DNA of 64,000 bases from Thiomonas sp. X19 (GTDB taxonomy: Bacteria; Pseudomonadota; Gammaproteobacteria; Burkholderiales; Burkholderiaceae_C). The stretch spans positions 703,324-767,323 of the forward strand of contig NZ_LT605203.1 in assembly GCF_900089495.1 (NCBI RefSeq), read 5' to 3'. Below, in pieces: positions 1 to 7,874 of the stretch (position 1 is the stretch's first letter; the number at the start of each line of letters is the position of its first letter). Both the position numbers and the translations under genes were made by a program. The notes below the pieces were generated by a model. That model saw nothing but the letters and a program-made list of their open reading frames with translations, made no database searches and was not told the origin of the DNA.

Positions 1-2
1 TC

Positions 3-428
3 GGCGCCTCGAACCTGCTCGACGGTGAGCTCGATGGCCAGGACGGCGAGCGCCTGGCGGTGCGGCTGCCGCGCGGCGGCCGGGTGCACGCCGCGGCGCG
101 CGAAGCCACGGTGCGCGGCCCGCGGGTGCAGGTCGGCGTGCGGCCGGAGAAGATCGTGCTGTTCGCGCCGGGCACCGCCTTGCCGGATGGCTGGAACGCC
201 CTGGAGGGGCGCATCGAGCTGGTCGCCTATATCGGCGTGAGCCATCAATACAGCGTCGCGGTGGACGGCGGACCAGCCTTCACCGTGGTCGCCCAGAACC
301 TCGGCGCGGGCTTGTCCCCGCAGCGTGGTGATGCCGTGCGGCTGGGCTGGCAGCCGCGCCACACTTTTGTGGTCGAACCGTCCAGCGTCCTCGCTCCGGA
401 GCAAGACAATGAAACGCACACGCCCTGA
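3..428 (+). CDS. potA: Polyamine ABC transporter ATP-binding protein, C-terminal part (5' end outside window)
   Basis: Only the last 141 codons or so are inside the window; the frame is open from base 3 to the TGA at 426-428. The visible part is the TOBE-type C-terminal domain that follows the nucleotide-binding domain in PotA-like ATPases. It begins in a stretch reading GASNLLDGEL, which corresponds to the first TOBE strand, and contains VGVRPEKIVLF, the usual second TOBE motif. The Walker motifs lie upstream of the window. The gene overlaps the start of the substrate-binding protein gene by 20 bases, and two permease genes follow, so this is the energising subunit of a four-gene importer. 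Assignment to polyamine uptake rests on the neighbours. Confidence 0.85.
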   Translation, partial: GASNLLDGELDGQDGERLAVRLPRGGRVHAAAREATVRGPRVQVGVRPEKIVLFAPGTALPDGWNALEGRIELVAYIGVSHQYSVAVDGGPAFTVVAQNLGAGLSPQRGDAVRLGWQPRHTFVVEPSSVLAPEQDNETHTP

Positions 429-1698
429 ATCCGACACCTGCCAAGTCGACGGCGCCGGCCTGCGCCTGTCCCCCGCGCTGCTGCGCGGCCTCACCCAGCC
501 TCGCTTGTCCGAGATGCTGAAAATGAACCGGCGCGGTTTCCTCAGCGCCACCGGCGCAGCCATCGGCCTGGCCGCATTCGGCCTGCCCGAGATGGCGCAG
601 GCGGCCGCCTGGTCGAAGATGAGCATGGCGCAGTGGATGGACTGGTGGAAGCAGCAAAAGCCCACCAAGGAGCTGGTGTTCGCCAACTGGCCGCTGTACA
701 TCGACGTCACCAAGGCCGGCGCGCATCCCACGCTGGAGATGTTCACCAAGGAAACCGGCATCGCGGTGAAATACCTCGAGCCCATCCAGTCCAACCCCGA
801 GTTCTTCGCCAAGATCGCGCCGCTGCTCAAGTCCGGCGAGGCCACCGGCTACGACCTCGCGGTGATGACCAACGACGCCTACCAGTTCACCGAAGTGCTG
901 CAGCAGCATTGGGCCATTCCGCTGTGGAGGGAGAAACTGCCGAACGTGTGGAAGTACGCATCGCCCAGCATCCTCAACCCCGTCTACGATCCGCACAACA
1001 CCTACTCCACGGTGTGGCAGTCGGGCTTCACCGGCATCGGCTACAACCCCAAGCTGACCAAGCGCGAGATCACCTCGGTGGCCGACCTCTGGGACCCGGC
1101 GTTCAAAGGCCATGTGGGCATGTTCAAGAACCCCACGCAGTACGGCGACTTCGGCCTGCTCAAGCTCGGCATCGACCCGGCCAAGGCCACCCCGGCGGAC
1201 TGGGAGGCCGCCGCCGAGGAACTGCTGGCGCAGCGCAAGGCGGGCCTGGTGCGGCAGTACTACGACCAGAGCTACATCAAGGCGCTCGAGAGCGGCGACA
1301 CCTGGATTTCCATGGCCTGGTCGGGCGACATCTACCAGGCCAACACCCAGGGCTACAAGGACCTCAAGTTCATCATCCCGAAGGAAGGGGCGATGTACTG
1401 GCACGACAATATGTTCATCCCCATCGGCGCGAAAAACCCGCTGAGCGCGCTGGAATGGATGAACTTCTACTACACCCCCAAGATCGCCGGACTGGTGGAA
1501 GACTATGTGAACTACGTCTGCCCGGTCCCGGCGGCGCAGGCCTATATCCGCGACGTCATCAAGGATCCGGCGGTGGCCGACAGCGATCTCGTCTTTCCCG
1601 ACGAGGCGATGATGGCCAAGGCGCGCAACTACTACGTGTTCAAGAGCTACGCCGAGTTCCAGCACTATCTGCGCATCTTCAATCCGGTGGTGATGTGA
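409..1698 (+). CDS. Polyamine ABC transporter substrate-binding protein (PotD-like)
   Basis: Protein of 429 aa from ATG 409. After a hydrophilic leader of about 40 residues comes NRRGFLSATGAAIGLAAFG, a twin-arginine-type signal ending near AQA, so export of the folded protein by Tat is plausible; most PotD proteins use Sec. The mature part has the extracellular solute-binding family 1 pattern of PotD/PotF (NWPLYIDVT near the N-terminus, then FTKETGIAVKYLE). The start at 409 lies inside the ATPase gene and gives a 20-base overlap; starting at the internal Met just before NRRGF would give a shorter, more canonical Tat leader. The binding protein presumably captures putrescine, spermidine or a related amine; the ligand cannot be read from the sequence. 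Confidence 0.85.
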   Translation: MKRTRPESDTCQVDGAGLRLSPALLRGLTQPRLSEMLKMNRRGFLSATGAAIGLAAFGLPEMAQAAAWSKMSMAQWMDWWKQQKPTKELVFANWPLYIDVTKAGAHPTLEMFTKETGIAVKYLEPIQSNPEFFAKIAPLLKSGEATGYDLAVMTNDAYQFTEVLQQHWAIPLWREKLPNVWKYASPSILNPVYDPHNTYSTVWQSGFTGIGYNPKLTKREITSVADLWDPAFKGHVGMFKNPTQYGDFGLLKLGIDPAKATPADWEAAAEELLAQRKAGLVRQYYDQSYIKALESGDTWISMAWSGDIYQANTQGYKDLKFIIPKEGAMYWHDNMFIPIGAKNPLSALEWMNFYYTPKIAGLVEDYVNYVCPVPAAQAYIRDVIKDPAVADSDLVFPDEAMMAKARNYYVFKSYAEFQHYLRIFNPVVM

Positions 1699-1702
1699 CG
1701 TC

Positions 1703-1798
1703 GGCATGAGCGCCCCCGGACCTGCCGCTTCGCGTCAGGCCCCCCGAGGGGGGCCAAGGAAACTTGGGAACGGCCCGGCGTTTCCTTGCGAGTCCCGT
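1703..1798 (+). repeat. Dispersed GC-rich repeat, family A, copy 1
   Basis: About 95 bases between the binding-protein gene and the potB-like gene. It contains GAGCGCCCCC, a palindrome CCCCCCGAGGGGGG and then AAACTTGGGAACGGCCCGGCG followed by TTTCCTTG. The same ordered blocks recur at 46542-46622 on the + strand and at 54941-55012 on the - strand, with a partial copy of the first block near 42668. This copy has an ATG (1706) in frame with the permease, which would append 31 residues that look non-natural; the permease start at 1799 is therefore preferred. Confidence 0.75.
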
Positions 1799-2689
1799 AT
1801 GACTGCCGCAACACACCCCGGCCGGCGCTGGCGCTGGGGGCGGGCCGCCGCCCCCTATCTGCTGAGCCTGCCGGCCTGGACCTATCTGCTGCTGTTTTTC
1901 GTCGTGCCGCTGGCCGCGATGCTGATGCTCTCGGCCGCCACCGGCGACCCGATTTCGGGCTACGCCTACACCGGCCATTACATCGAGTTCGCGCACGCCA
2001 TCGAGCGCTACCACCGCCCGTTCATCCGTTCGTTCGAGTACGGCGCGGCGTCCACCCTCATCACCTTCGCCATCGCCTACCCGGCGTCCTACTGGATCGC
2101 GTTTTACGGTGGGCGCCGCAAGGCCGGCTATCTGTTCCTGCTGCTGCTGCCCTTCTTCGTCACCTTCGTCATCCGCACCCTGGCCTGGCAGTTCATCTTG
2201 AGCGACCAGGGCATGGTGCTGGGCACGCTCAAGCACTGGGGCTTGCTGTCGCCAAGCGCGCACTTCCTCTCCACGCCGGAGGCGGTCATCGCCGGCGTGG
2301 TCTACAACCGCCTGCCGTATTACGTCATGCCGCTGTTCGTCGCGCTGGAAAAAATCGACCGCCGCCTGCTGCGCGCCGCCGAAGACCTGTACGCCAGCCC
2401 TTACGCGCGCTTCATGCATGTGGTGCTGCCGCTGTCCACACCGGGCATCTTCGCCGGTTTTTTGCTGGTGTTCATCACCAACACCGGCGACTACGTCAAC
2501 GCCGAGATCCTCGGTGGGCCCGGCACGCTGATGATCGGCAACATCATCAACAACGGCTTTTTCACCGACCAGAATTATTCGATGGCCGCGGCGCTGTCCT
2601 CGCTGCTGCTGCTGCTGGCCATGCTGCTGGTGATCGCGCTGTACGCACGCGTGTTCGGCACCGAGAGCATCCAGGATTACGCCGCCTGA
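1799..2689 (+). CDS. potB: Polyamine ABC transporter permease (PotB-like)
   Basis: Protein of 296 aa from ATG 1799, with about six hydrophobic segments, the first being LLSLPAWTYLLLFFVVPLAAM. The cytoplasmic EAA loop near residue 190 reads AAEDLYASPYARFMHVVLP and ends in LSTPGIFAG; it is the site that docks on the ATPase. The family is the binding-protein-dependent permease group of PotB/PotH. An in-frame ATG at 1706 would add 31 residues encoded entirely by a dispersed repeat, so the later ATG is chosen. It lies third in the first polyamine importer operon, about 100 bases after the binding-protein gene and 51 bases before the second permease. Confidence 0.88.
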   Translation: MTAATHPGRRWRWGRAAAPYLLSLPAWTYLLLFFVVPLAAMLMLSAATGDPISGYAYTGHYIEFAHAIERYHRPFIRSFEYGAASTLITFAIAYPASYWIAFYGGRRKAGYLFLLLLPFFVTFVIRTLAWQFILSDQGMVLGTLKHWGLLSPSAHFLSTPEAVIAGVVYNRLPYYVMPLFVALEKIDRRLLRAAEDLYASPYARFMHVVLPLSTPGIFAGFLLVFITNTGDYVNAEILGGPGTLMIGNIINNGFFTDQNYSMAAALSSLLLLLAMLLVIALYARVFGTESIQDYAA

Positions 2690-2740
2690 GCGCCGCCTGA
2701 GCGCCCCCTGAGCGCCGCCCGAGGCCAAGAGAGCCACGCC

Positions 2741-3607
2741 ATGTCCTCCGCCCCCGGCGCCGCTGCGTCCACCCCGCCCGTCACCACGCCTGCGGCCCCG
2801 CGGGTCCACCGCCCGCGCCGCGCCTGGGCCCGCACCCTGCTGCATGCCTACACCTGGCTGGTCATCGCCTTCGTGCTGGTGCCCATCGTGGTGATGGTGG
2901 TGTACAGCTTCAACCAGACGCCCAACGGCCGCGTGACGCTGAACTGGCAGGGTTTCACCACCTACTGGTACGCGCACGCCTTCGGCATTGCCGACCTCAC
3001 CACGGCGCTGTGGCATTCGCTGGAGATCGCCAGCGGCAGCACCGTCATCGCCGTGTTGCTGGGCACGCCGATGGCGCTGGCCATGGGGCGCTGGCGGTTT
3101 CGCGCCAAGCCGCTGTCGGACCTGCTGGTCTTCACCGACATCGCCGCGCCCTCGGTGGTGGTGGGGGCTTCGCTGCTGTCGTTTTTCATCGCCCTGAACG
3201 TGCCGCAGGGGCTGCTCACCATCCTCATCGCCCATGTGGCTTTCGAGCTGGCCTTCGTCGTCGCCGTGATCCGCGCCCGCGTCTCGGGGTTGGACCGCAT
3301 GCTCGACCGCGCCGCCGCCGACCTCGGCGCCACGCCCTGGGCCACCTTCCGCCATGTCACCTTCCCGCTCATCCTGCCCGGGCTGTTCGGTGCCGGGGCG
3401 CTGGCGTTCGGGCTGTCGATCGACGATGTCATCATCACCAACTTCGTCGCCGGCCCCAAGCTCACCTTTCCGCTGTGGGTCTACGGCGCGGTGAAGGTGG
3501 GCATTCCGCCGCAGGTGTTCGTGCTCAGCACCTACATCTTCCTCGGCGGCCTGGTTCTGGCCGGGGTGAACGCGCTGGTGGCGCGGCGCAACCCGAGCCT
3601 ACCATAA
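2741..3607 (+). CDS. potC: Polyamine ABC transporter permease (PotC-like)
   Basis: Protein of 288 aa and last gene of the first importer. It has a proline/alanine-rich N-terminal tail of about 30 residues, then a first membrane segment (YTWLVIAFVLVPIVVMVVYSF) followed by the FNQTPNG region typical of PotC. About six membrane segments are present. The EAA loop reads AAADLGATPWATFRHVTFP and is followed by the IDDVIITNFVAG signature of PotC/PotI permeases. Length is normal for the family. An insertion sequence begins about 38 bases after the stop codon and separates this operon from the catabolic genes downstream. Confidence 0.9.
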   Translation: MSSAPGAAASTPPVTTPAAPRVHRPRRAWARTLLHAYTWLVIAFVLVPIVVMVVYSFNQTPNGRVTLNWQGFTTYWYAHAFGIADLTTALWHSLEIASGSTVIAVLLGTPMALAMGRWRFRAKPLSDLLVFTDIAAPSVVVGASLLSFFIALNVPQGLLTILIAHVAFELAFVVAVIRARVSGLDRMLDRAAADLGATPWATFRHVTFPLILPGLFGAGALAFGLSIDDVIITNFVAGPKLTFPLWVYGAVKVGIPPQVFVLSTYIFLGGLVLAGVNALVARRNPSLP

Positions 3608-3645
3608 GCTTAGCAGGCCCGGGCACGGCCAGCCTTGTCCAACGT

Positions 3646-5249
3646 GGAATGAGCCTGAGCGAGGCGCGTCTTTCCATCGAGGGATGAGCCTGAAGGCGGG
3701 TTCGGGTCTGAGTTTCAAGCGGGTTGATCATCCACAGGATGGTGATCAACATGGACGACACGCGACTGACCACAATCGCGCAACTCGAGCAATTTCTCAG
3801 CGCCAATGCACAAGTTGCGTTTTCACCGCACGGCGACGATGCGCAGCGCTACGCCCACATCAGTCGGGTTCTGCGGCGGCTTGACTACCCCCGACGCACC
3901 AAGTGTGAACGCGGGGTGGTGCTGGCCTATTTGCGTCACACCAGCGGTTACAGCCGCGCGCAACTCACGCGCCTGGTGCGCCGGTGGCAGGCCAACCGCC
4001 TGGCCGCAGAGCCGCTGGTCAAGCGTTACGGCGCCCCGGCAGCCCCCTTTGCCCGCAAGTTCACGCCCGGCGATGTGACGCTGCTCGTGGAGATGGACCG
4101 CGCCCATGAGGATGTCTGCGGCCCGGCCATCGCGCACCTGCTGCAGCGGGCCTACCACGTCTATGGCGACGCGCGCTATGCCCGCCTGGCCACGCTGTCA
4201 GTCTCGCACCTGTACAACCTGCGCAAGAGCGCTGGCTACCGCGCCCAGCGCCTGCATGTCACCAAGACCCGCCCGGTGAACAACCCCATTGGCACGCGGC
4301 GCGCACCGCAACCCCAGGGACGCGCAGGCTTTGTGCGCATCGATACCGTGCACCAGGGCGACCAGGACGGCATCAAGGGGGTGTATCACATCACCTGCGT
4401 GGATGCGGTCAGCCAATGGCAGGTGCAGGCTTGCGTGCAGGGCATCAGCGAGGCGTATCTGTTGCCCGTGCTGGCCCTGGTCATCGCCCAGTTTCCTTTC
4501 GAGATCGCAGGCTTTCATTCGGACAACGGCTCGGAATACATCAACGCCCGCGTGACCAAGATGCTGGAGAAGCTGCGGATCGAGCAGACCAAGTCCCGCT
4601 CCCGCCACAGCAACGATAACGCGCTGGCCGAGAGCAAGAACGCCAGCGTGGTGCGCAAACACATGGGGTACAGCCACATCCCGCAGCAGTATGCCCAGAG
4701 GATCAATGCCTTCTACCAAACGGTCTTCAACCCTTGGCTCAATGGGCATCGTCCGTGCTTGTTTGCCACGGAGATCACCAGCCCCAAGGGCAAGATCGTC
4801 AAGCGCTACGCCCACGCCGATGTGAAGACGCCCCTGGCTTGCCTGGCGCAGCTCAGTGCGCAGGGCTTGGTGCGCTTCAAGGCAGGCATCACGCTAGACG
4901 CTTTGCAGGCTCAGGCGGCTGCGCAAACCGATCTGGCCGCCGCTCAGGCCATGCAGCAGGCCAAGGCGGCGCTCTTTGCGCGGTTCAACGCGCCACGGCA
5001 ACAGGCCTGACAGGGGGCCACTCTGCGCCGCGGGGAACGGATCCATCCCAACCCGCTCAGATCCAAACAGAAAAGACGGCGCGCGTGGGCAGTGCTTGCA
5101 GCAAGACTGGAGGGGGGCCTCCGGCGGCCTGGCAGGGGCCTTCCAATCAAAGGTCCAAGCCACAACCCAACCCTCTTTACACTGACCCTTTCAACTTCGA
5201 TCAACCCGACTTCAAAGAACCCAACTCAACCTGGCTTCAGGCTCATTCC
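3646..5249 (+). mobile_element. Insertion sequence with integrase-type (rve) transposase, possibly IS1202/IS481-like
   Basis: The left end GGAATGAGCCTGA (3646-3658) is exactly repeated in inverse orientation at 5237-5249. A second, longer imperfect match to the right end begins at 3682 (GGATGAGCCTGAAGGCGGGTT, running to GGGTTGATC near 3728), so the left end carries two copies of the terminal motif 36 bases apart. The true boundary could be 3646 or 3682. No target-site duplication was found with either choice. One transposase gene fills the interior; about 240 non-coding bases lie between its stop and the right end. The element sits between the first polyamine importer and puuD. Confidence 0.8.
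3751..5010 (+). CDS. IS transposase, DDE integrase (rve) family
   Basis: About 419 aa from ATG 3751; ATG 3739 and TTG 3724 are possible earlier starts in the same frame. The N-terminal 150 residues look like helix-turn-helix DNA-binding segments (SGYSRAQLTRLVRRW). An RNase-H-like catalytic core follows with the three expected acidic residues: Asp in RIDTVHQGD, Asp in HSDNGSEY and Glu in NALAESKNA. This spacing is the retroviral-integrase pattern used by IS3, IS481 and IS1202-type elements. The C-terminal 70 residues are alanine/glutamine-rich. The reading frame is intact, so the element could still be active. Family placement below the DDE/rve level is uncertain. Confidence 0.85.
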   Translation: MDDTRLTTIAQLEQFLSANAQVAFSPHGDDAQRYAHISRVLRRLDYPRRTKCERGVVLAYLRHTSGYSRAQLTRLVRRWQANRLAAEPLVKRYGAPAAPFARKFTPGDVTLLVEMDRAHEDVCGPAIAHLLQRAYHVYGDARYARLATLSVSHLYNLRKSAGYRAQRLHVTKTRPVNNPIGTRRAPQPQGRAGFVRIDTVHQGDQDGIKGVYHITCVDAVSQWQVQACVQGISEAYLLPVLALVIAQFPFEIAGFHSDNGSEYINARVTKMLEKLRIEQTKSRSRHSNDNALAESKNASVVRKHMGYSHIPQQYAQRINAFYQTVFNPWLNGHRPCLFATEITSPKGKIVKRYAHADVKTPLACLAQLSAQGLVRFKAGITLDALQAQAAAQTDLAAAQAMQQAKAALFARFNAPRQQA

Positions 5250-5518
5250 TGAATTAGAAAATACTCGGCCGGCCTCGGTGGGCACCCGGCGCAGCCAAGG
5301 CTGCATACACGGCACTGGCCCTAACCGAAAAGCCGATAGTGGCACTTCCGAGGGTGCCATTGTTGACGTATCTTTGTTCATCGAAAGCCAAAAGATCCAG
5401 GAAAACCCGTAGCTTAGGTGGTTTCAACGGTCGTCTGCATCGCCGCCAAAGTGGTCGCAGCCGTTCCCGAATTGGCCACCGCTTCAAGCCGCCCGTTTCG
5501 CATCCTGAACTCGCTCGT

Positions 5519-6310
5519 ATGCAATCCGTCCTGCCCCTGGTGGCCGTGTCCACCGACCTCAAACTCCTCGCCGGTCACCCGACCTACGCGGTGGCGCAAA
5601 AGTATGTCGACCCCGTGCGCGACTTGTCCGGCTGCCTGCCGCTGCTGCTGCCCGCGCTGGGCGAGGCGCTGCCCATCGACGCCCTGCTCGACGTCGTGCA
5701 TGGCCTGGTGTTCACCGGCTCGCCGTCGAATGTGGAGCCACGCCACTACGGCGCGGCGCTGGCCAACCCCGAATCCCCCGCCGACCCGGCGCGCGACGCC
5801 ACGACCCTGCCGCTGATCCGCGCTGCCATCGCCCGCGGAGTTCCGGTGTTCGGCATTTGCCGCGGCTTCCAGGAAATCAACGTCGCCCTCGGCGGCAGCC
5901 TGCTGCAAGAGGTGCACAACACCGAAGGTTTCGCCGATCACCGCGAGGATGGCGATCTCGACATCGACGGCCAGTACGGCCCCGCCCACGCCGTGTACGC
6001 CGTGCCCGGAGGCTGGCTGCAGGGCCTGGTGGAAGCGTCCAGCTGGCAGGTCAACAGTCTGCATGGCCAGGGCATCAAGACCCTGGCGCCCGATCTGCTC
6101 GCCCAGGCGCACGCGCCCGACGGGCTGGTCGAGGCCTACAGCCATCGCCACGCCCCCGGTTTCCTGCTCGCGGTGCAGTGGCATCCGGAATGGCAGGCCG
6201 CCAACAACCCCGTTTCGCGCAAGCTCTTCGCCGCCTTTGGCGATGCCTGCCGCGACCATGCCAACCGCAATCGCGAACGTCTGCGCCCCCCTGAAGCGAA
6301 AGCCGCCTGA
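5519..6310 (+). CDS. puuD: Gamma-glutamyl-gamma-aminobutyrate hydrolase (class I glutamine amidotransferase-like)
   Basis: Protein of 263 aa from ATG 5519. It belongs to the peptidase C26/PuuD group, which hydrolyses gamma-glutamyl-GABA to glutamate and GABA at the end of the glutamylated putrescine pathway. The nucleophile is Cys114 in VFGICRGFQEINVALGG; His222 and Glu224 in AVQWHPEW complete the triad. The open frame extends upstream to 5339, but that extension is basic, low in family resemblance and close to the insertion sequence, so the Met at 5519 is preferred. The gene is followed after 64 bases by the glutamylpolyamine synthetase gene, consistent with one pathway unit. Confidence 0.9.
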   Translation: MQSVLPLVAVSTDLKLLAGHPTYAVAQKYVDPVRDLSGCLPLLLPALGEALPIDALLDVVHGLVFTGSPSNVEPRHYGAALANPESPADPARDATTLPLIRAAIARGVPVFGICRGFQEINVALGGSLLQEVHNTEGFADHREDGDLDIDGQYGPAHAVYAVPGGWLQGLVEASSWQVNSLHGQGIKTLAPDLLAQAHAPDGLVEAYSHRHAPGFLLAVQWHPEWQAANNPVSRKLFAAFGDACRDHANRNRERLRPPEAKAA

Positions 6311-6374
6311 AGCATGCTGCCGGACGAACCCGTCCAGGCACCGACTCTGCGACCCGACACCTCGAGGTGCAACC

Positions 6375-7781
6375 ATGAAACGCGATCTGGAAACCGAAAA
6401 CATGAATACCGACAACCGAAAACAGTGGACCTTCAACGATCTGGAGCGATGGTTGAACGAGCGCCGCATCACCGAAATCGAATGCCTGGTGCCTGACCTC
6501 ACCGGCGTGGCGCGCGGCAAGATTCTGCCGCGCAGCAAGTTCACCGAAGACCGCGGCATGCGCCTGCCGGAAAGCATCATCGGCCTGACCGTGACGGGCA
6601 ACTGGCCGGAAGACTCGAATATCGACCAGCTCATCGCCGACACCGACCGCGACATGAATCTGGTGCCCGACCCCAGCACCGTGCGGGTCGTGCCCTGGGC
6701 CACCGACCCGACCGCGCAGGTGATTCACGACTGCTATTCCAAGGATGGCGAGCCGGTGGACTATGCGCCGCGCACGGTGCTGAAAAACATCATCAAGCTC
6801 TACACCGACAAGGGCTGGGCGCCGGTGGTGGCGCCGGAGCTGGAGTTCTATCTGGTGGACAAAAACACCGACCCCGACCAGCCGCTGCGTCCGCCCATCG
6901 GCCGCTCGGGCCGGGCCGAAACCTCGCGCCAGCACTACAGCATCGACGCGGTGAACGAGTTCGATCCGCTGTTCGAGGACATCTACGACTATTGCGAGGC
7001 GATGGACCTGGACGTGGACACGCTGATTCACGAAGTCGGCGCGGGGCAGATGGAAATCAACTTCCTGCACGGCGATCCGCTGGACCTGGCCGACAAGGTG
7101 TTCTTCTTCAAGCGCACCCTGCGCGAAGCGGCGCTGCGCCACAATATGTTCGCCACCTTCATGGCCAAGCCCATGGCCGGCGAGCCCGGCAGCGCGATGC
7201 ATGTGCACCAGAGCATCGTCGACCGCAAGACCGGGCAGAACATTTTCAGCAACCCGGACGGCGAGGCTTCGCCCGCTTTCGTCCACTACATCGGCGGGCT
7301 GCAGAAATACATTCCGCACGTCATGGCGCTGTTCGCGCCCTACGTCAACTCCTACCGCCGCCTGGTGGCCAACACCGCCGCGCCCACCAATGTGGAGTGG
7401 GGCAGCGACAACCGCACCGTGGGCATCCGCGTGCCCAACTCCAATGCGGAGAACCGGCGCATGGAAAACCGCGTCATCGGCGCCGACGCCAATCCCTATG
7501 TGGCGCTGGCCGCCAGCCTGGCTTGTGGCTACCTCGGCATGGTCAACGGGATCGAACCGCTGGCCGAAATGAAGAGCAATGCCTACAACCGCCCCAACGC
7601 CATTCCGCTGCCGCAAAGCTTGAGCGAGTCGGTGCGCATGCTGGACGACGTGCCCGAACTGGAACAGATTCTGGGCAAGCGTTTTTGCGGCATCTACAAG
7701 GCCGTGAAGATGAGCGAGTACGCCGAGTTCATGAAGGTCATCAGCCCCTGGGAGCGCGAGCACCTGCTGCTGCATGTTTGA
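6375..7781 (+). CDS. puuA: Gamma-glutamylputrescine/polyamine synthetase (glutamine synthetase family)
   Basis: Protein of 468 aa from ATG 6375; an alternative ATG lies at 6402. Glutamine-synthetase-fold motifs are in order: APELEFYLVD, then GAGQMEINFLHGD, then MHVHQSI, then NTAAPTNVEWGSDNRTVGIR and the C-terminal ENRVIGADANPYVALAAS. These carry the metal-, ATP- and glutamate-binding residues. The sequence resembles PuuA/PauA rather than the housekeeping GlnA, having a diverged N-terminal beta-grasp domain and no adenylylation-type C-terminus that I can recognise. The enzyme ligates glutamate to putrescine or a longer polyamine using ATP, the committing step of the Puu route. It lies between puuD and an aminotransferase gene, all co-directional. 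Confidence 0.9.
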   Translation: MKRDLETENMNTDNRKQWTFNDLERWLNERRITEIECLVPDLTGVARGKILPRSKFTEDRGMRLPESIIGLTVTGNWPEDSNIDQLIADTDRDMNLVPDPSTVRVVPWATDPTAQVIHDCYSKDGEPVDYAPRTVLKNIIKLYTDKGWAPVVAPELEFYLVDKNTDPDQPLRPPIGRSGRAETSRQHYSIDAVNEFDPLFEDIYDYCEAMDLDVDTLIHEVGAGQMEINFLHGDPLDLADKVFFFKRTLREAALRHNMFATFMAKPMAGEPGSAMHVHQSIVDRKTGQNIFSNPDGEASPAFVHYIGGLQKYIPHVMALFAPYVNSYRRLVANTAAPTNVEWGSDNRTVGIRVPNSNAENRRMENRVIGADANPYVALAASLACGYLGMVNGIEPLAEMKSNAYNRPNAIPLPQSLSESVRMLDDVPELEQILGKRFCGIYKAVKMSEYAEFMKVISPWEREHLLLHV

Positions 7782-7874
7782 AGTCAACCACCCTCGAACC
7801 CGTTCACGCATTGTTTGCACAGACCGGACCACGAGCCGGTCGGCAATCCTGATCAGCATCGCGCAGAGACCCGC

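Noticed and set aside
280..1707. Long open frames antisense to real genes throughout the window
   Set aside because: They mirror high-GC coding regions, are His/Arg/Gly-rich and lack recognisable domains; the opposite-strand genes have clear family motifs.
1706..1798. Longer start for the first PotB-like permease
   Set aside because: The extra 31 residues are translated from a dispersed repeat with copies at 46542 and 54941, so they are not part of the protein family; ATG 1799 gives a normal permease.
5250..5518. N-terminal extension of PuuD from base 5339
   Set aside because: The extension is Arg/Ser-rich, shows no amidotransferase similarity and would be unusual for the family; the Met at 5519 aligns with typical PuuD starts.
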